From Nemertoderma westbladi (Eukaryota; Xenacoelomorpha; Nemertodermatida; Nemertodermatidae), in NCBI GenBank assembly GCA_032718475.1, contig JAUCBJ010007099.1:1-47399 (forward strand): DNA of 47,399 bases, given 5' to 3'. The notes under the pieces are model-generated. The model saw only the letters and a program-made list of their open reading frames with translations, did no database searches and had not been told where the DNA came from. Within the stretch, counting starts at the first letter, position 1, and every line of letters begins with the position of its first letter. Shown here one piece after another: positions 21,092 to 30,871 of the stretch. Position numbers and translations under genes: made by a program.

Positions 21092-22283
21092 TGTAAAAGC
21101 TTTTGTGGGATAACTGATACGTTTGCCTTTGCTGGCCAGTTCCCCCCCAGTCGCTAGAATACTCTCAAAGGGATTTATAACTAAAATAGTGCAAGCTACC
21201 AGCTTATTGGCTGATGTGCTGTACGGAGATATCTGGGCTCAGTTTAATCGGCCAACTAGCTTAGAGAGGTTGCCTTAGCCTTGCTGTTCGTGTCGGCCAA
21301 TAGAATTTGCGTAGGCGTTGATTTCAACCTATCCCAGCGCTACTGAACTGAATTTCCTATCTTTATGCTCATCCTCTGTGTTGAACGGGGCTTCGTGGAA
21401 TAAGAGTTTTTGGTATACTCGTATAGTAGTAGTAGTCATATGATTTTATATGATTCTGTTGTTGTGTTCCCATTTTCGCCATAACACCGGCTTTTTGGGA
21501 AGAACTCTAGTAAAACTGCTTAAATTATCGAAAGTATAAACTGTTACCTAACCTACCGATCAATCTAATCAATCAACCTACCTATTAATCATATTGTTTG
21601 TACTGTTATTTACTGTCAGTTATTAATTGTACCTATTTGTTGATGGAAATATTGCTCTTTGGATAATACGGATAAATCACCCAAATTCCCAATTTTCTTG
21701 ATACACTACAGGTTAGAGAGACCGGCTATACATAACAATTGCGATTTATATTAATGTGGTGTGTATTGAATCCAATGTTATTTAGCAGACCCTACGTGAG
21801 TCAATTGCTGCTCTCTTTATGTGTGATCAAATATACTGACGGTCGGCAGAATAGTGTGTATGATTGTGATTGGTAACAAAGTATTTCCTAAAGAATACGC
21901 TTTATACTTTAATCATAAGCGGTATCGTTGCGTTTTAGTATAAGTCTTAGTTCTGTTTAAATAGATAAAGCGCCACGTCCTAAAGGAACTGTTAATATTT
22001 CCCTAAAGCCAATAATATCTGTCAGAGATTAATTATTAACGATCTATCGAATAATACAGTAGGTATACACTGCAACCTTACACTGCAATAATACAATTTA
22101 AGCAACCGAATTCAGCCTCCCGGGTGTAGATCCATCGGGTGAATGATCGCGCATGGGCTGCCTTCGGCTAATGTTTTGCGTATTAGCATAAAATATTGTC
22201 GTATGCTAAAGGTGTTTTAATTAACTAAAAGACATATAAATTTTGGCGGGTTAAACTGCTAAAGGTCTTCAAAAGCGCGAACA
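21092..22283 (+). repeat. 3' LTR (1192 bp)
   Basis: Direct repeat of 10005-11196, same length, with two substitutions seen (22004 and 22180). It ends gcgaaca and is followed by acgac. Confidence 0.95.
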
Positions 22284-22288
22284 ACGAC
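22284..22288. repeat. 5-bp target site duplication, right copy (acgac)
   Basis: Follows the CA end of the 3' LTR and matches 10000-10004. Confidence 0.9.
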
Positions 22289-22887
22289 TTCTTTAACTTT
22301 ATCAAAATCCCAAACTTGATTTTCCGATTTATCCTTAGTTTGAGTTTCACGTATAATTCTTGTGTATGATGCATAACAATCATCATGGACACACACACCT
22401 TTGGCAATTAAATCTACACTCTGTAACTCCAAAAGTAATTTAGAATCGTTTTGTTGGAAAGCAGCATCTTTTATTCTTTTATCGGCATCAAGAGTTAAAA
22501 TCCGGTGAGCAGATTTCCATTTACTTTTAAAATACCTTCGCCTTTTGTGACAAAAAATGCAAGAATCCGGGAATAAGTCGCGCGAATTCTCCTTATCTGG
22601 ACGATAACGGTTCGGCCTATCCGAATTCCCTCCCAGCATGATGAAATTCTCGTTATCCTGACTCTTTCTTTTTGTGCTGATAGAAATAATTTTAGTAAAT
22701 TTTTTATAGCATGTGTCATCATGAAGTCCATGCTCTTCAGTACTGTAATTATCAATTGGAATAGACTCACATTGGTCCAAATGGTTATTTTCTGGTACTG
22801 CATTATTGATTCTCAAAGTGCGAGCTTGCAAAATTCGTTGGTATTGATGCTGAGTAATTGGTTTTATAGGTTTTAATATGTTGATGT
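22284..22887 (-). pseudogene. gene A, 5' part, separated by the retrotransposon
   Basis: The minus frame is open from just after a stop near 22887 to the insertion point at 22284, about 200 codons. Features in order are ITQHQYQRILQARTLR, a His/Cys region (HGLHDDTCYKKFTKI), SCIFCHKRRRYFKSKWKSAH with a C-x2-C pair, then DLIAKGVCVHDDCYASYTRI. Paired Cys and H-x3-C elements suggest an N-terminal zinc-binding domain, as is usual in this invertebrate family. The segment ends KVKEVV at the target duplication and continues in frame at 10004. The true start is unclear: no ATG opens the frame, and an upstream exon is likely. Confidence 0.7.
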
Positions 22888-23655
22888 CTTATAGTGTACA
22901 ATGCAAACTGGTTTGGATGTAGTCAGGTAGACAGAGGGGTCCACCGTGACTTTGGGTCATCACGCATTTTTATTTGCTTAAAATTTAGTCGGACCTTAGA
23001 GTAATCAAAATCCGTCGGGTGCCACTTCGGCACCTTTGGGGAACTTTTTATAAAGCACTTAACCTAAGTTTCCATAGCAACCGGCATACAAGGTTTTATT
23101 TTGAGATATCTGCGACCTTGCACCTATTGCCACAGCTCTTATTAATTATTCTGAATAAGATTTCTAGAAGATTAGTTCCCATAGCAACATTATTAATCAT
23201 AAATTTTGGCCTTTGGGATGTTTATTAAGATATGCCAACTATTAAACTTTAGATTATTTATGTAACTATTTATAAAATCAAACAATTATCATCACTGGGG
23301 GGTTATTAATCACATTTAGTTTTTCATTTAATTAGATGAGTTAGTTTTTTCCTTTCAAATTCAAATTTTGACGTTTATCTATCCAACGTTTGCAGAAAAT
23401 AGGTACAGTAGATTCAATGTGCCATCATTCTTTACTGATTATTGATAGTAACAATGTGTTGGCAAGCTGTATTTTTCGAGGTGTTTGTTATTATACATTT
23501 TATTATAAGAAGGGATCTAGGGGTCTTAACCTCGAATGATAAGTTTATTTTACCGAAATTAACTTATCTTTTATTGGCGCAATTGTAGGACTAATCCCAT
23601 CACATGCGTACTTTTTTACCGGGTAGTGTACAAATTTAGGAATCGCGTAATTTTT
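22888..23655. other. no gene seen
   Basis: AT-rich sequence upstream of gene A with no motif-bearing ORF. Confidence 0.5.
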
Positions 23656-23817
23656 CTTGAAATTAATATCTCATATCTCTCCAAACCACGTACGCGTTTC
23701 GACCTTACTGGGTCTCATCAGCGTGGTGTCGGATTCGAACCTGGGACCTTGAGGCGGAAGCCGAGACTACAACCACTAGGCCACAGGTTCTTGAGATATG
23801 GAGTATTAATTTCAAAG
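23656..23817 (-). mobile_element. tRNA-derived SINE-like element with terminal inverted repeats
   Basis: Read on the minus strand it contains tggcctagtggt (pol III A box, TRGYNNAGYNGG-like) and, about 35 bases later, ggttcgaatcc, a perfect B box, as in a tRNA gene. Downstream comes ctgatgagacccagtaaggtcgaaacg, a hairpin-like segment similar to conserved SINE core sequences as I recall them. Unusually, the ends are inverted repeats: cttgaaattaatatctcatatctc (23656-23679) pairs with gagatatggagtattaatttcaaag (23793-23817) with two small indels. It could be a SINE inside a palindrome or a MITE that captured a tRNA-like promoter. It is not a functional tRNA gene, since the acceptor stem and 3' end are lacking. 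Confidence 0.7.
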
Positions 23818-23945
23818 ACAGCTGCCATTTTATTATGTTTATTAAATTATTTATTTAAACGGAACATTGCTTTAAACATTGTATTTATTTTTACAGTTTG
23901 AAGTGGTGCAGGTGCATATTGTAGTACATGGTTGTGGTAGAGCGG

Positions 23946-24677
23946 CTATAGAGCAGCCGCATCGATTGGAAGACCAGGCGCAGAACAATTACAAGATATA
24001 GTTTTGAGGATCGAAATTGGGGCAATGGATGAGACGCCAGGATCCGGTATCAGTTTTTCATTGATCGCCATCCAACCAAACTTGTTAACAGCCAACAGTG
24101 GAGGTGCAGGATCATCAGCAGCTCTCCACAACAGAACTTGCAAACGAGCCCGTTTTACATGTTGTACAGCGGCACTCTGTGTGGGGGGAAGGTTGAATAC
24201 TTTAGGGTGTTGCTTCTTTGAAGTGAATACGGATGAATAGCCTATGTCGAAGTTCATTCAGAGTATCCGATATGCCACCACCATAGAGCTGTAGTTGTAA
24301 ATTTACAGCACCCATTCCGCAAAATTTAATGGAATTCAAATCTGATTTCGAAATACGAGGAAAAGATATGTTATTAGGAACTCCTCCAGAGTTCCCTGTG
24401 GACGTCTGCAGTAACTCTATAGCTGTTGAGTGGGAGTTACGAAGACCATTTGGGGTAAATACATTTAGGTCAAAGTTATCAATCAACGCGCTAATTGGTT
24501 GATGGTTTTTGTTAAAATCATCCAAAATATCGCCAGATAAAAACCACGTTCTCCTGTAAATTTTGCAGCAGACTTTCTAAAACGTAGCACTTCATCATAG
24601 CTGGCAATATATCCTAGTGAATGCAAGAAATCTATAAGTTCCCGGCTTCCAAATAGATAATGAAGCTTTATAGCCAT
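23946..24677 (-). pseudogene. gene B, C-terminal half (paralogue of gene A)
   Basis: Three overlapping minus frames (24677-24483, 24525-24202, 24257-23946) continue one another through frameshifts near 24510 and 24230. In order they give KLHYLFGSRELIDFLHSLGY, SALIDNFDLNVFTPNGLRN, SDTLNELRHRLFIR, LPPTQSAAVQHVKRARLQVL and a C-terminal ISCNCSAPG cysteine cluster. The order FGS...DN-x-D...NELR...LPP...RA...CNC is that of the invertebrate transposase-like family that also includes gene A, although the HAFTG motif of gene A is not seen here. The frameshifts make it a pseudogene unless they are assembly errors. Confidence 0.65.
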
Positions 24678-24713
24678 GTGTTGCCAACTGTTGTCTGGTT
24701 ATACACTCCACTT

Positions 24714-24936
24714 ATTAGTGCCTGTATAGACTGCGCCAAGGATACAGGTTTGTACTTTGCATTAGTGCCTGTATAGACTGCGTCAAGGATACAGGTTTGT
24801 ACTTTGCATTAGTGCCTGTATAGACTGCGCCAAGGATACAGGTTTGTACTTTGCATTAGTGCCTATATAGACTGCGCCAAGGATACAGGTTTGTACTTTG
24901 CATTAGTGCCTGTATAGACTGCGCCAAGGATACAGA
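24714..24936. repeat. 47-bp tandem repeat, 4.7 copies
   Basis: Units begin attagtgcctgtatagactg at 24714, 24761, 24808, 24855 and 24902, with only two or three base differences among them. The last unit is partial and merges into gene B coding sequence (LAQSIQALMQSTNLYPW on the minus strand). The array was therefore probably seeded by coding DNA, and its non-triplet period breaks the frame. Confidence 0.95.
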
Positions 24937-25295
24937 TTGTTTGGTTTCTTCTCCATTAGAAACTAATTTGGAAATTAGACTTAGTAGATTTTTGCTAGTG
25001 GACTCTATTGCTCGGTCTCTTGTAAATTCTGACAAGTTGTATTCAACTATAGATCGTTCTTTCATTATGCCATTCACTTCATTGACAATTTCTTGGGATA
25101 TATTTTCGACAGTGTTGTCTATGGAAACATCAACCGTTTCAACCGAAGATATTACATCAGATAATGCATCTTGGATACATATAATGCTAGCAGCACAATA
25201 AGGGCCGGTTTCCATACCATTCTTTCAGCTTTATAGCCAATTTTGAACGCTCTTTACGATATCATGGTCTCTTAATGGTCTCATGTTCAGCATCG
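24856..25295 (-). pseudogene. gene B, internal exon
   Basis: An acceptor-like tttatttaag ends at about 25296. Minus-strand protein-like sequence follows (DAEHETIKR, then after a shift METGPYCAASIICIQDALSD, and helical sequence up to SLAQSIQALM). The reading frame is broken at least once near 25230 and ends in the 47-bp repeat. It lies between the zinc-finger exon and the C-terminal half and fits the central helical region of the family. Confidence 0.5.
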
Positions 25296-25489
25296 CCTTA
25301 AATAAAATATAAATTAATTATTATTAAAAATTAATGATTAAAAATCATTTAGCAGAGTTTTGCTGCTGGAGACAAGTACTTAAAAGAACTTAACAGATTA
25401 AAGTACTTAAAGAAAAAAGTATTAAACATAAATAAAACAAGCTAGAAAAAAATACCAGCTAGTAAAAAAACACTAGCTTCCATTAAATA

Positions 25490-25545
25490 TTATTTACCGT
25501 TAAATATTATTTACCGTTAAATATTATTTACCATTAAATAAATAG
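25490..25545. repeat. 19-bp tandem repeat in gene B intron
   Basis: About three copies of attaaatattatttaccgt lie inside the presumed intron 25296-25584. Confidence 0.8.
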
Positions 25546-25584
25546 TTATTACACACTCTTTAAAATTTGTTAGTTAGGACTTAC

Positions 25585-26329
25585 CTGAACCATTATTACG
25601 ACATGTAGATGTTGAAGAGAATTCGAAATCCAAGATGCGACAGTACACTGAATGTAATTGTACCGATGTCCATAACCTATTTTTGTTCTGTTCCATTTCC
25701 TTTACAACTTCTCTAAACGCAACGTCCTTATTTGCATCTGCAAAGGGTATTGCTTTACGGAGAGCCAATAAAATTCTTCGTGGGGCCCGAAATGAACTAT
25801 AGCAGGATTTATGATATTGGGCTGACACAGAAGTTAGGTCTATGCCTTCCAGACGAAGTTTGATAGTTTCTGCTAAATTATCACCATGAGTTAGAATTCC
25901 CAAATCACAAACCCGGAGTAATTATTCCTAACCTTGGTCTTGCACTGAACCACACTCTCCCAGCTATTAGAATGCCTATCATCTTTCTTTAGACAAACTT
26001 TACTACATATGACACAATCGCGCTCAAATTATATAAGCCCATCAGAACGCAACTTTTTCACAGGTGGTTCTGGTAATTTCTGTGAGTTGGAAATGTGTCG
26101 TCGTTTTAACTCACGCTCTGTGTTGTTTCGAAGTATATGTAGAAATGCACTGTTTGTGAAAAATAACACTCAGTTCCGAATCGTTATTAAGTTTTCGCTG
26201 AAGAATTTCATTGAGGTTATCACTTTCACGGGCTGCACTACAAGCTATGATTTTCTTTATGCGAATTGGTCCTCCAGTGATTAGTGTTCCAGATGTTTTT
26301 TGGCAAAACAGACAGGAATCATCCATCAT
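25585..26329 (-). pseudogene. gene B, 5' exon with paired-cysteine fingers
   Basis: The minus strand opens MMDDSCLFCQKTSGTLI at 26329, then HKQCISTYTS. After a shift come a basic segment and ERDCVICSKVCLKKDDRHSN near 26015-25955. After another shift comes GIDLTSVSAQYHKSCYSSF (25850-25795), and the exon runs to a perfect splice donor, cag/gtaagt, at 25585/25584. The repeated C-x2-C plus H-K-x-C layout is the N-terminal zinc-binding module of the gene A/B family. At least two frameshifts interrupt it, yet the splice donor is well preserved. Confidence 0.6.
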
Positions 26330-27084
26330 TTAGCGCCGACTATAAGTCGATTATACTTTTATAACAGTATATGATGTTGGGATGTTGGGATGTAAATAGG
26401 GTACTAGTTCGTCATGTCGAAACCCCCATCCAATTGTTTTCCACGAGCTAAAGCTTCTTTGATTTTTATATATTATTTTCTTGAACATAGTCAACATTCT
26501 ATAATATTTTTTATTCTTTTTTTGCTTCTCTTTATCAAAATACTATCTATTAAACAATAGAACAAACAATAAATAATAAACAATAAAAAACCACGTGGTA
26601 AAAAATCCATGATAAACCATGAAAAACCATGATAAAAAATCATGGGATAGGAGTAGCGCCCACCCCTACCCTCGGGTAGCAGCTATCGAAAGAGGAGCCT
26701 TCGGGTCGCCTCCGGCTTCGGCCGACTGTTTGCTTGCTTACTAAAAAACCAAAATATTTTATTGGCACGTTTTGCATATTCTGGAATATTTTAGAAATTT
26801 CAATTTAGCTAAATTCATTTTCAACACAACTAAAACTGCTACCAACCATAAAAAACACTAGCTATGTAAAATACAAAACAAGTTACGTAATATAATTTTT
26901 TGATTTTTTTTAATGAATAAATGTGCCGCTGTGTGCTGCCATAAAAAATACTAGCTATATCAATTTTACTAAATAATACTAATGACCAATAAAGTGTGTG
27001 TGTAAACCAAGTTAAATTACGAGGCGGTAGGCAATATATAAACGAAGCGTGTTACGGTATATGGCGCTGTACCTACATTATGTA
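26330..27084. other. no gene seen
   Basis: AT-rich, with a GC-rich island at about 26645-26725 holding small hairpins (ctaccctcgggtag; ggcttcggcc). No coding signal. Confidence 0.5.
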
Positions 27085-27185
27085 ATATATTAGTCCGTTA
27101 TACTGTACATATATTAGTCCATCATACAGTATAATATATTAGTTCATTATATAGTATCATATATTAGTCCGTGATGCAGTATAAT
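27085..27185. repeat. 24-25-bp tandem repeat, four copies
   Basis: atatattagtcc recurs at 27085, 27109, 27134 and 27159 with variable 3' halves (gttatactgtac, atcatacagtata and so on). Confidence 0.85.
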
Positions 27186-29439
27186 TATTTAGATAAGGCA
27201 TAACGCGCAATGATATTTAGATAAGGAAATTGAAACGCCCATATATTTTGAACTCATCCATTTTGTATAGTATGTAGCCCTACCTATGTAATTTGTTAAT
27301 AGGATATAAGTAGATAGTTCCAGGGTAGCAAGTTCTTGTTGGACCCTGGATATGGGCTTGCTGTTATTAGCCTTGATGGGGCTAGCTACTGGTTTTAATT
27401 TTCTCTATAATTGCGCTAAATTAACATTTGTGCATGATATTATGAGTACCGCTAAATTAAGCATCGGGAAAATTACCTTTTATGGTGATAATTTGCGATT
27501 TCAGGGAGCAATAGGTTCACAATCCGGCTCTCTTATTGGCCTAACTGCTTCCAGGTTGGTCTAATGATAGCTCGGATTGGGGAGCCAATGAGAGATCGAT
27601 TGCATCACCCTTCTCAAATCACCTATAAATTGGCGTTTTGCCGCTTATCCCTTATTACCACACCACCCAGCCTTATCACTGTTCAACTATTATTCGATGC
27701 TTAGTTTTTGTGTAAATTACTGCCCTTTTGATTTTCTTGCAATGATTCGCTAATTTGCAATTTCTGTTGATTCTTGTTTGTGTTTCTCAATCAATCCCAA
27801 CGATTACTGTTAATTACAAATTGGAACTATGATTTCTACCCTTTAGTAAATGGTTCTATGTGATTCCTTTCGACACAATAATCCTACGGGATTCCTTAGA
27901 CTGTCAGACTTTGAGATTTGCATGTGCCGCTACGGTAGCTATTCATTCTGATGGAGGGCTAGGTTACCGGTAAGCGCGGCGGGCGCATTGGGGGGTTAGC
28001 GACGAAAGGAGTGCGGAGGATTCAAAGGCGAGCAACATTGGTGGGAGTACTATTGCGGGTGCAAGTTTGCGGTGTAGAGCGGGTCAGGTGCGCCGGTACA
28101 GTAATTAGGGGCTGATGATCCAGATTTTGTCTCTATTTTGTAGTATTAGGGGGACAGGAATTGGGTTAGTTAGGAAGCCTGGATGTAGCCGGAGAGATCT
28201 GCGTGCTTTACGTTGCGAATTGTGAGCTAAACTGTAGACTATGTCACAAGCTACATGCGAACTGTAGGTTGCGATTGCTATCTGACTGTTGATTGTGAAT
28301 TGTGCGTTAAGAACTAAATTGGTAAGTATAAACTATAGATTGTTACGCTGATTGGTGTGTTACTAAAGTGTGCCTAATAAATCACGAATGCTTGGATAGG
28401 CGCTCTTTTCCCTTTGATTGATTTCTATTTCTTAGTTTGCTGTAATTAATTACTGATTAGGTCGAAAATAATACGGTAATTTAGGCTGTTGCTAGTGTAA
28501 CCCGTTGCGTAATAAATTAGAATTACGCACTCTGGAATACTTAGTAATTAGTACGCCGTTACATATTTGTGACTGTAATTATTTAGTAAAATTAAGAATT
28601 TGTACGCAGCATAGCGGAGGGTAGTGAAGGTAATAAATTTAGAGTACCGTACACTATTCACGCTGGGCGGTTATTTGAATTAGCGGACAAAATTCACATC
28701 GTAGTATACAGTATATAGCGCGCATCAGTAAATTGCTGGTCTAAAGCCAGCCGCAGATAAGTTTGAGTCCCGAAATAAACACTGCACCGATTTTGATTAT
28801 TTTAAATATTCTCACATTCACACATTCCGTTAGGGAACCCCAGTATTGCGATTAGATGCGATTAGATTAGATTAAAAAGGACGTAATTGTTAACGCGTTT
28901 TAGCAGTAAAGTAAAATTAGGCCATAGGAATACACTCTGAGTGTAAAATCTCTCACACTCGTTTTAAGTCAGCTTAGGGAGCCGATTCGGGTTTTTTGTT
29001 TTGGTTATTCCCGCGTGGCTCATATATTCGAACAGTTAGCTCTCTATCGAGTAATCGGTAGAGAAAGAAACAAGAAATTAGCAGGAGCTGTAGAAAGTTA
29101 GTAAAATATATTAGCGGACGGCAGGTTAGCGCCATCTAACGGTGAGTAGCGGTTTTGTATTTAGCAGCCCTATATTAGCAATAATACGCTCCTGATTGAC
29201 CTGTCTAATAAATAGAGCAGTTTTGTGTCTTTATTGGTTAGGCTGGGGTAGTTTGTTTAACAAAGCGGTTAACGAAACGGCGCTGAACAATAAATAAAAC
29301 AAACGAGCATGGGGTTAGGCCTACATACCGTTTAAAAGATTTGCAAAATATGGGTAATCAAAGCTTTCATAACACAGCTAAGTATACTGCAATTACAGTA
29401 TATTGAGATCTAAACATACAGATATACGTAGTTGTTTAT
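27186..29439. other. intergenic, no gene recognised
   Basis: A 70-residue hydrophobic ORF at 27352-27564 has no family resemblance and an alternating composition. Around 27620-27660 there is a TATA-like ctataaattgg. 27960-28110 is GC-rich and G-skewed. cgccatctaacggtga near 29130 resembles a CTCF core. I see no coherent element. Confidence 0.45.
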
Positions 29440-30150
29440 CTCTGTTCTAGAACACTTAATTTAATTACTCCAGTAACAAACGTTTATAATTTAATGTAAT
29501 TTTTGGAATAGATTGACTAATTTGTACTTGTATTTTATGCTGTAAAAAAATTCCCCAAGGTATCCCAACTGGCACCCGGTGAATATTTACATTATTATTA
29601 TCAGGGAAGACATTGAGAAAATAAAATTGCGTGATGACTCAAGTTCACGGTCCTCCCTTGAGCTCTATTGAGCGTCTACTGGACTAATGTCATCATTATA
29701 AATAATGTATAGAGTATAGTATACACTTTTCTAAGATTTAGTACATCCATATTCCATAATGTATTTTATATTCAATATACAGTATAAACTGTTCTAAAAA
29801 TATCAGCTATTTTTTAACAGTTCCGCATAGCACTACATTTTTATAACATAAGTCATTGTTACCATGGCAACATTGTAGAGTTCTAGAACACAAAATATAT
29901 AATATACACTATTCTAGAACATAAATAATATAAAAAATATAACGTTATAGAATATATAGCTTGTTATTTTTCAAATTTAAAATAGCTACTATAAAGATAT
30001 ACAATTAATATAAAAAAAAATTTTCTTCTAGAACAAAATTTTTATATTAAATTAATAGATCATATGTTCTAGAACATTAAAAGTAATAAAAACTAGCTAG
30101 TATAACAAATTTGGGGGGGAGGGGGGGGTGCACAAAACACACTAGTACGA
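29440..30150 (+). repeat. AT-rich repeat with TTCTAGAA palindromes, copy 1
   Basis: gttctagaac or ttctagaac occurs near 29450, 29880, 29912, 30028 and 30070. The block from cagttccgcatagc (29818) to ttcaaatttaaaatagct (29988) recurs in the same orientation at 34120-34290. The right end (ttctagaacattaaaa...aactagctagtata...ggggggg...gtgcacaaaacacactagta) recurs as reverse complement at 33818-33910. It is probably a non-autonomous DNA transposon or complex repeat. Confidence 0.7.
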
Positions 30151-30871
30151 CCATCCACGGTGGACGGCCTTCACATACGATCGCTGCGAATATAAGTATT
30201 AAATAGCTAACATTTTTAAGAACATCGGCGGTACATACTGTAAACTAATAATTTCTTATTAAAAAAAAACACAGGGGGCTGCTTTAAAACGACTTGATTG
30301 TGCCTGCGTGTTTAGTGTATACAGTAGGGTGTAGTGAATTTTCGAAATTTCTGATTTTCGTTCCAGAACTCAGTCAAAATATGAGGTTGGATATCAATAG
30401 CAACTATGCCAAATATTTTTTCAATCTGAAAAGTAGAAGTCATGTCTCCGTGCCATTGAAATTTTCATATTAATTAACAAAAATGTCGTATTTGTCTAAA
30501 CCTAGATGGCTCTAGAAAGAGAACCAATTATCGGATTTTGTAGAAATCCTGTTTTTTGGAATCTATGGACAAAGTAGAATGCGATAGGAAGACGCAAAAT
30601 TAATTTTGGCCGAGTTGAAAAAATTTTTTTTTTTTAATTTTCAACTTTTTCTGAATTGTTGTTGGAATGTTTATGAAATGGTAAATTGCAAATTAAGAAA
30701 TAGCAAAAAAAGGTTAATATGCGACAAAATACTTCAGTTGTGATGTTTTTAGAATATAATTAAGTAATAAATTTTAATAAAGTTTTCAGAAGACAAATGC
30801 TCTAATATAAGTTCAATAAGGGTTGTCAGAATACACTGTTTATGAATGATTAAGACTATCTCATGTAATTT
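30151..30871. other. no gene seen
   Basis: AT-rich sequence between the inverted segment at 30150 and the end of gene C. Runs of A and T, no ORF. Confidence 0.5.

Larger units (their letters stand above)
10005..22283 (+). mobile_element. complete BEL/Pao-like LTR retrotransposon, internally deleted and non-autonomous
   Basis: The element is 12,279 bp long, with two 1192-bp direct LTRs starting TGTAAAAGC and ending GCGAACA and flanked by the duplication acgac. I find two differences between the LTRs (10917 g versus 22004 t; 11093 a versus 22180 g), so insertion was very recent. Order: LTR, 2.2 kb leader, gag-protease, a pol remnant lacking the catalytic domains, 1.6 kb non-coding, an extra zinc-knuckle ORF, purine-rich tract, LTR. 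The BEL/Pao assignment rests on the DUF1759-like region, the triple zinc-finger layout, the DSG protease and the NPAD-ASRG and EEEWP signatures. It sits antisense inside gene A. A diverged relative lies in opposite orientation at 1-5.3 kb. Confidence 0.93.

Noticed and set aside
23700-23800. Functional tRNA gene
   Set aside because: A and B boxes are present, but acceptor stem and 3' end do not pair; better as a SINE-like element.
24714-24936. CRISPR-like regular repeats
   Set aside because: Contiguous 47-bp tandem units with no spacers in a eukaryotic window; a minisatellite.
27352-27564. 70-residue hydrophobic ORF with a signal-like start
   Set aside because: No family resemblance, no supporting splice sites or neighbours; length is within chance.
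28740-28790. tRNA-like stretch with gtttgagtccc resembling a B box
   Set aside because: No A box and no cloverleaf can be drawn.
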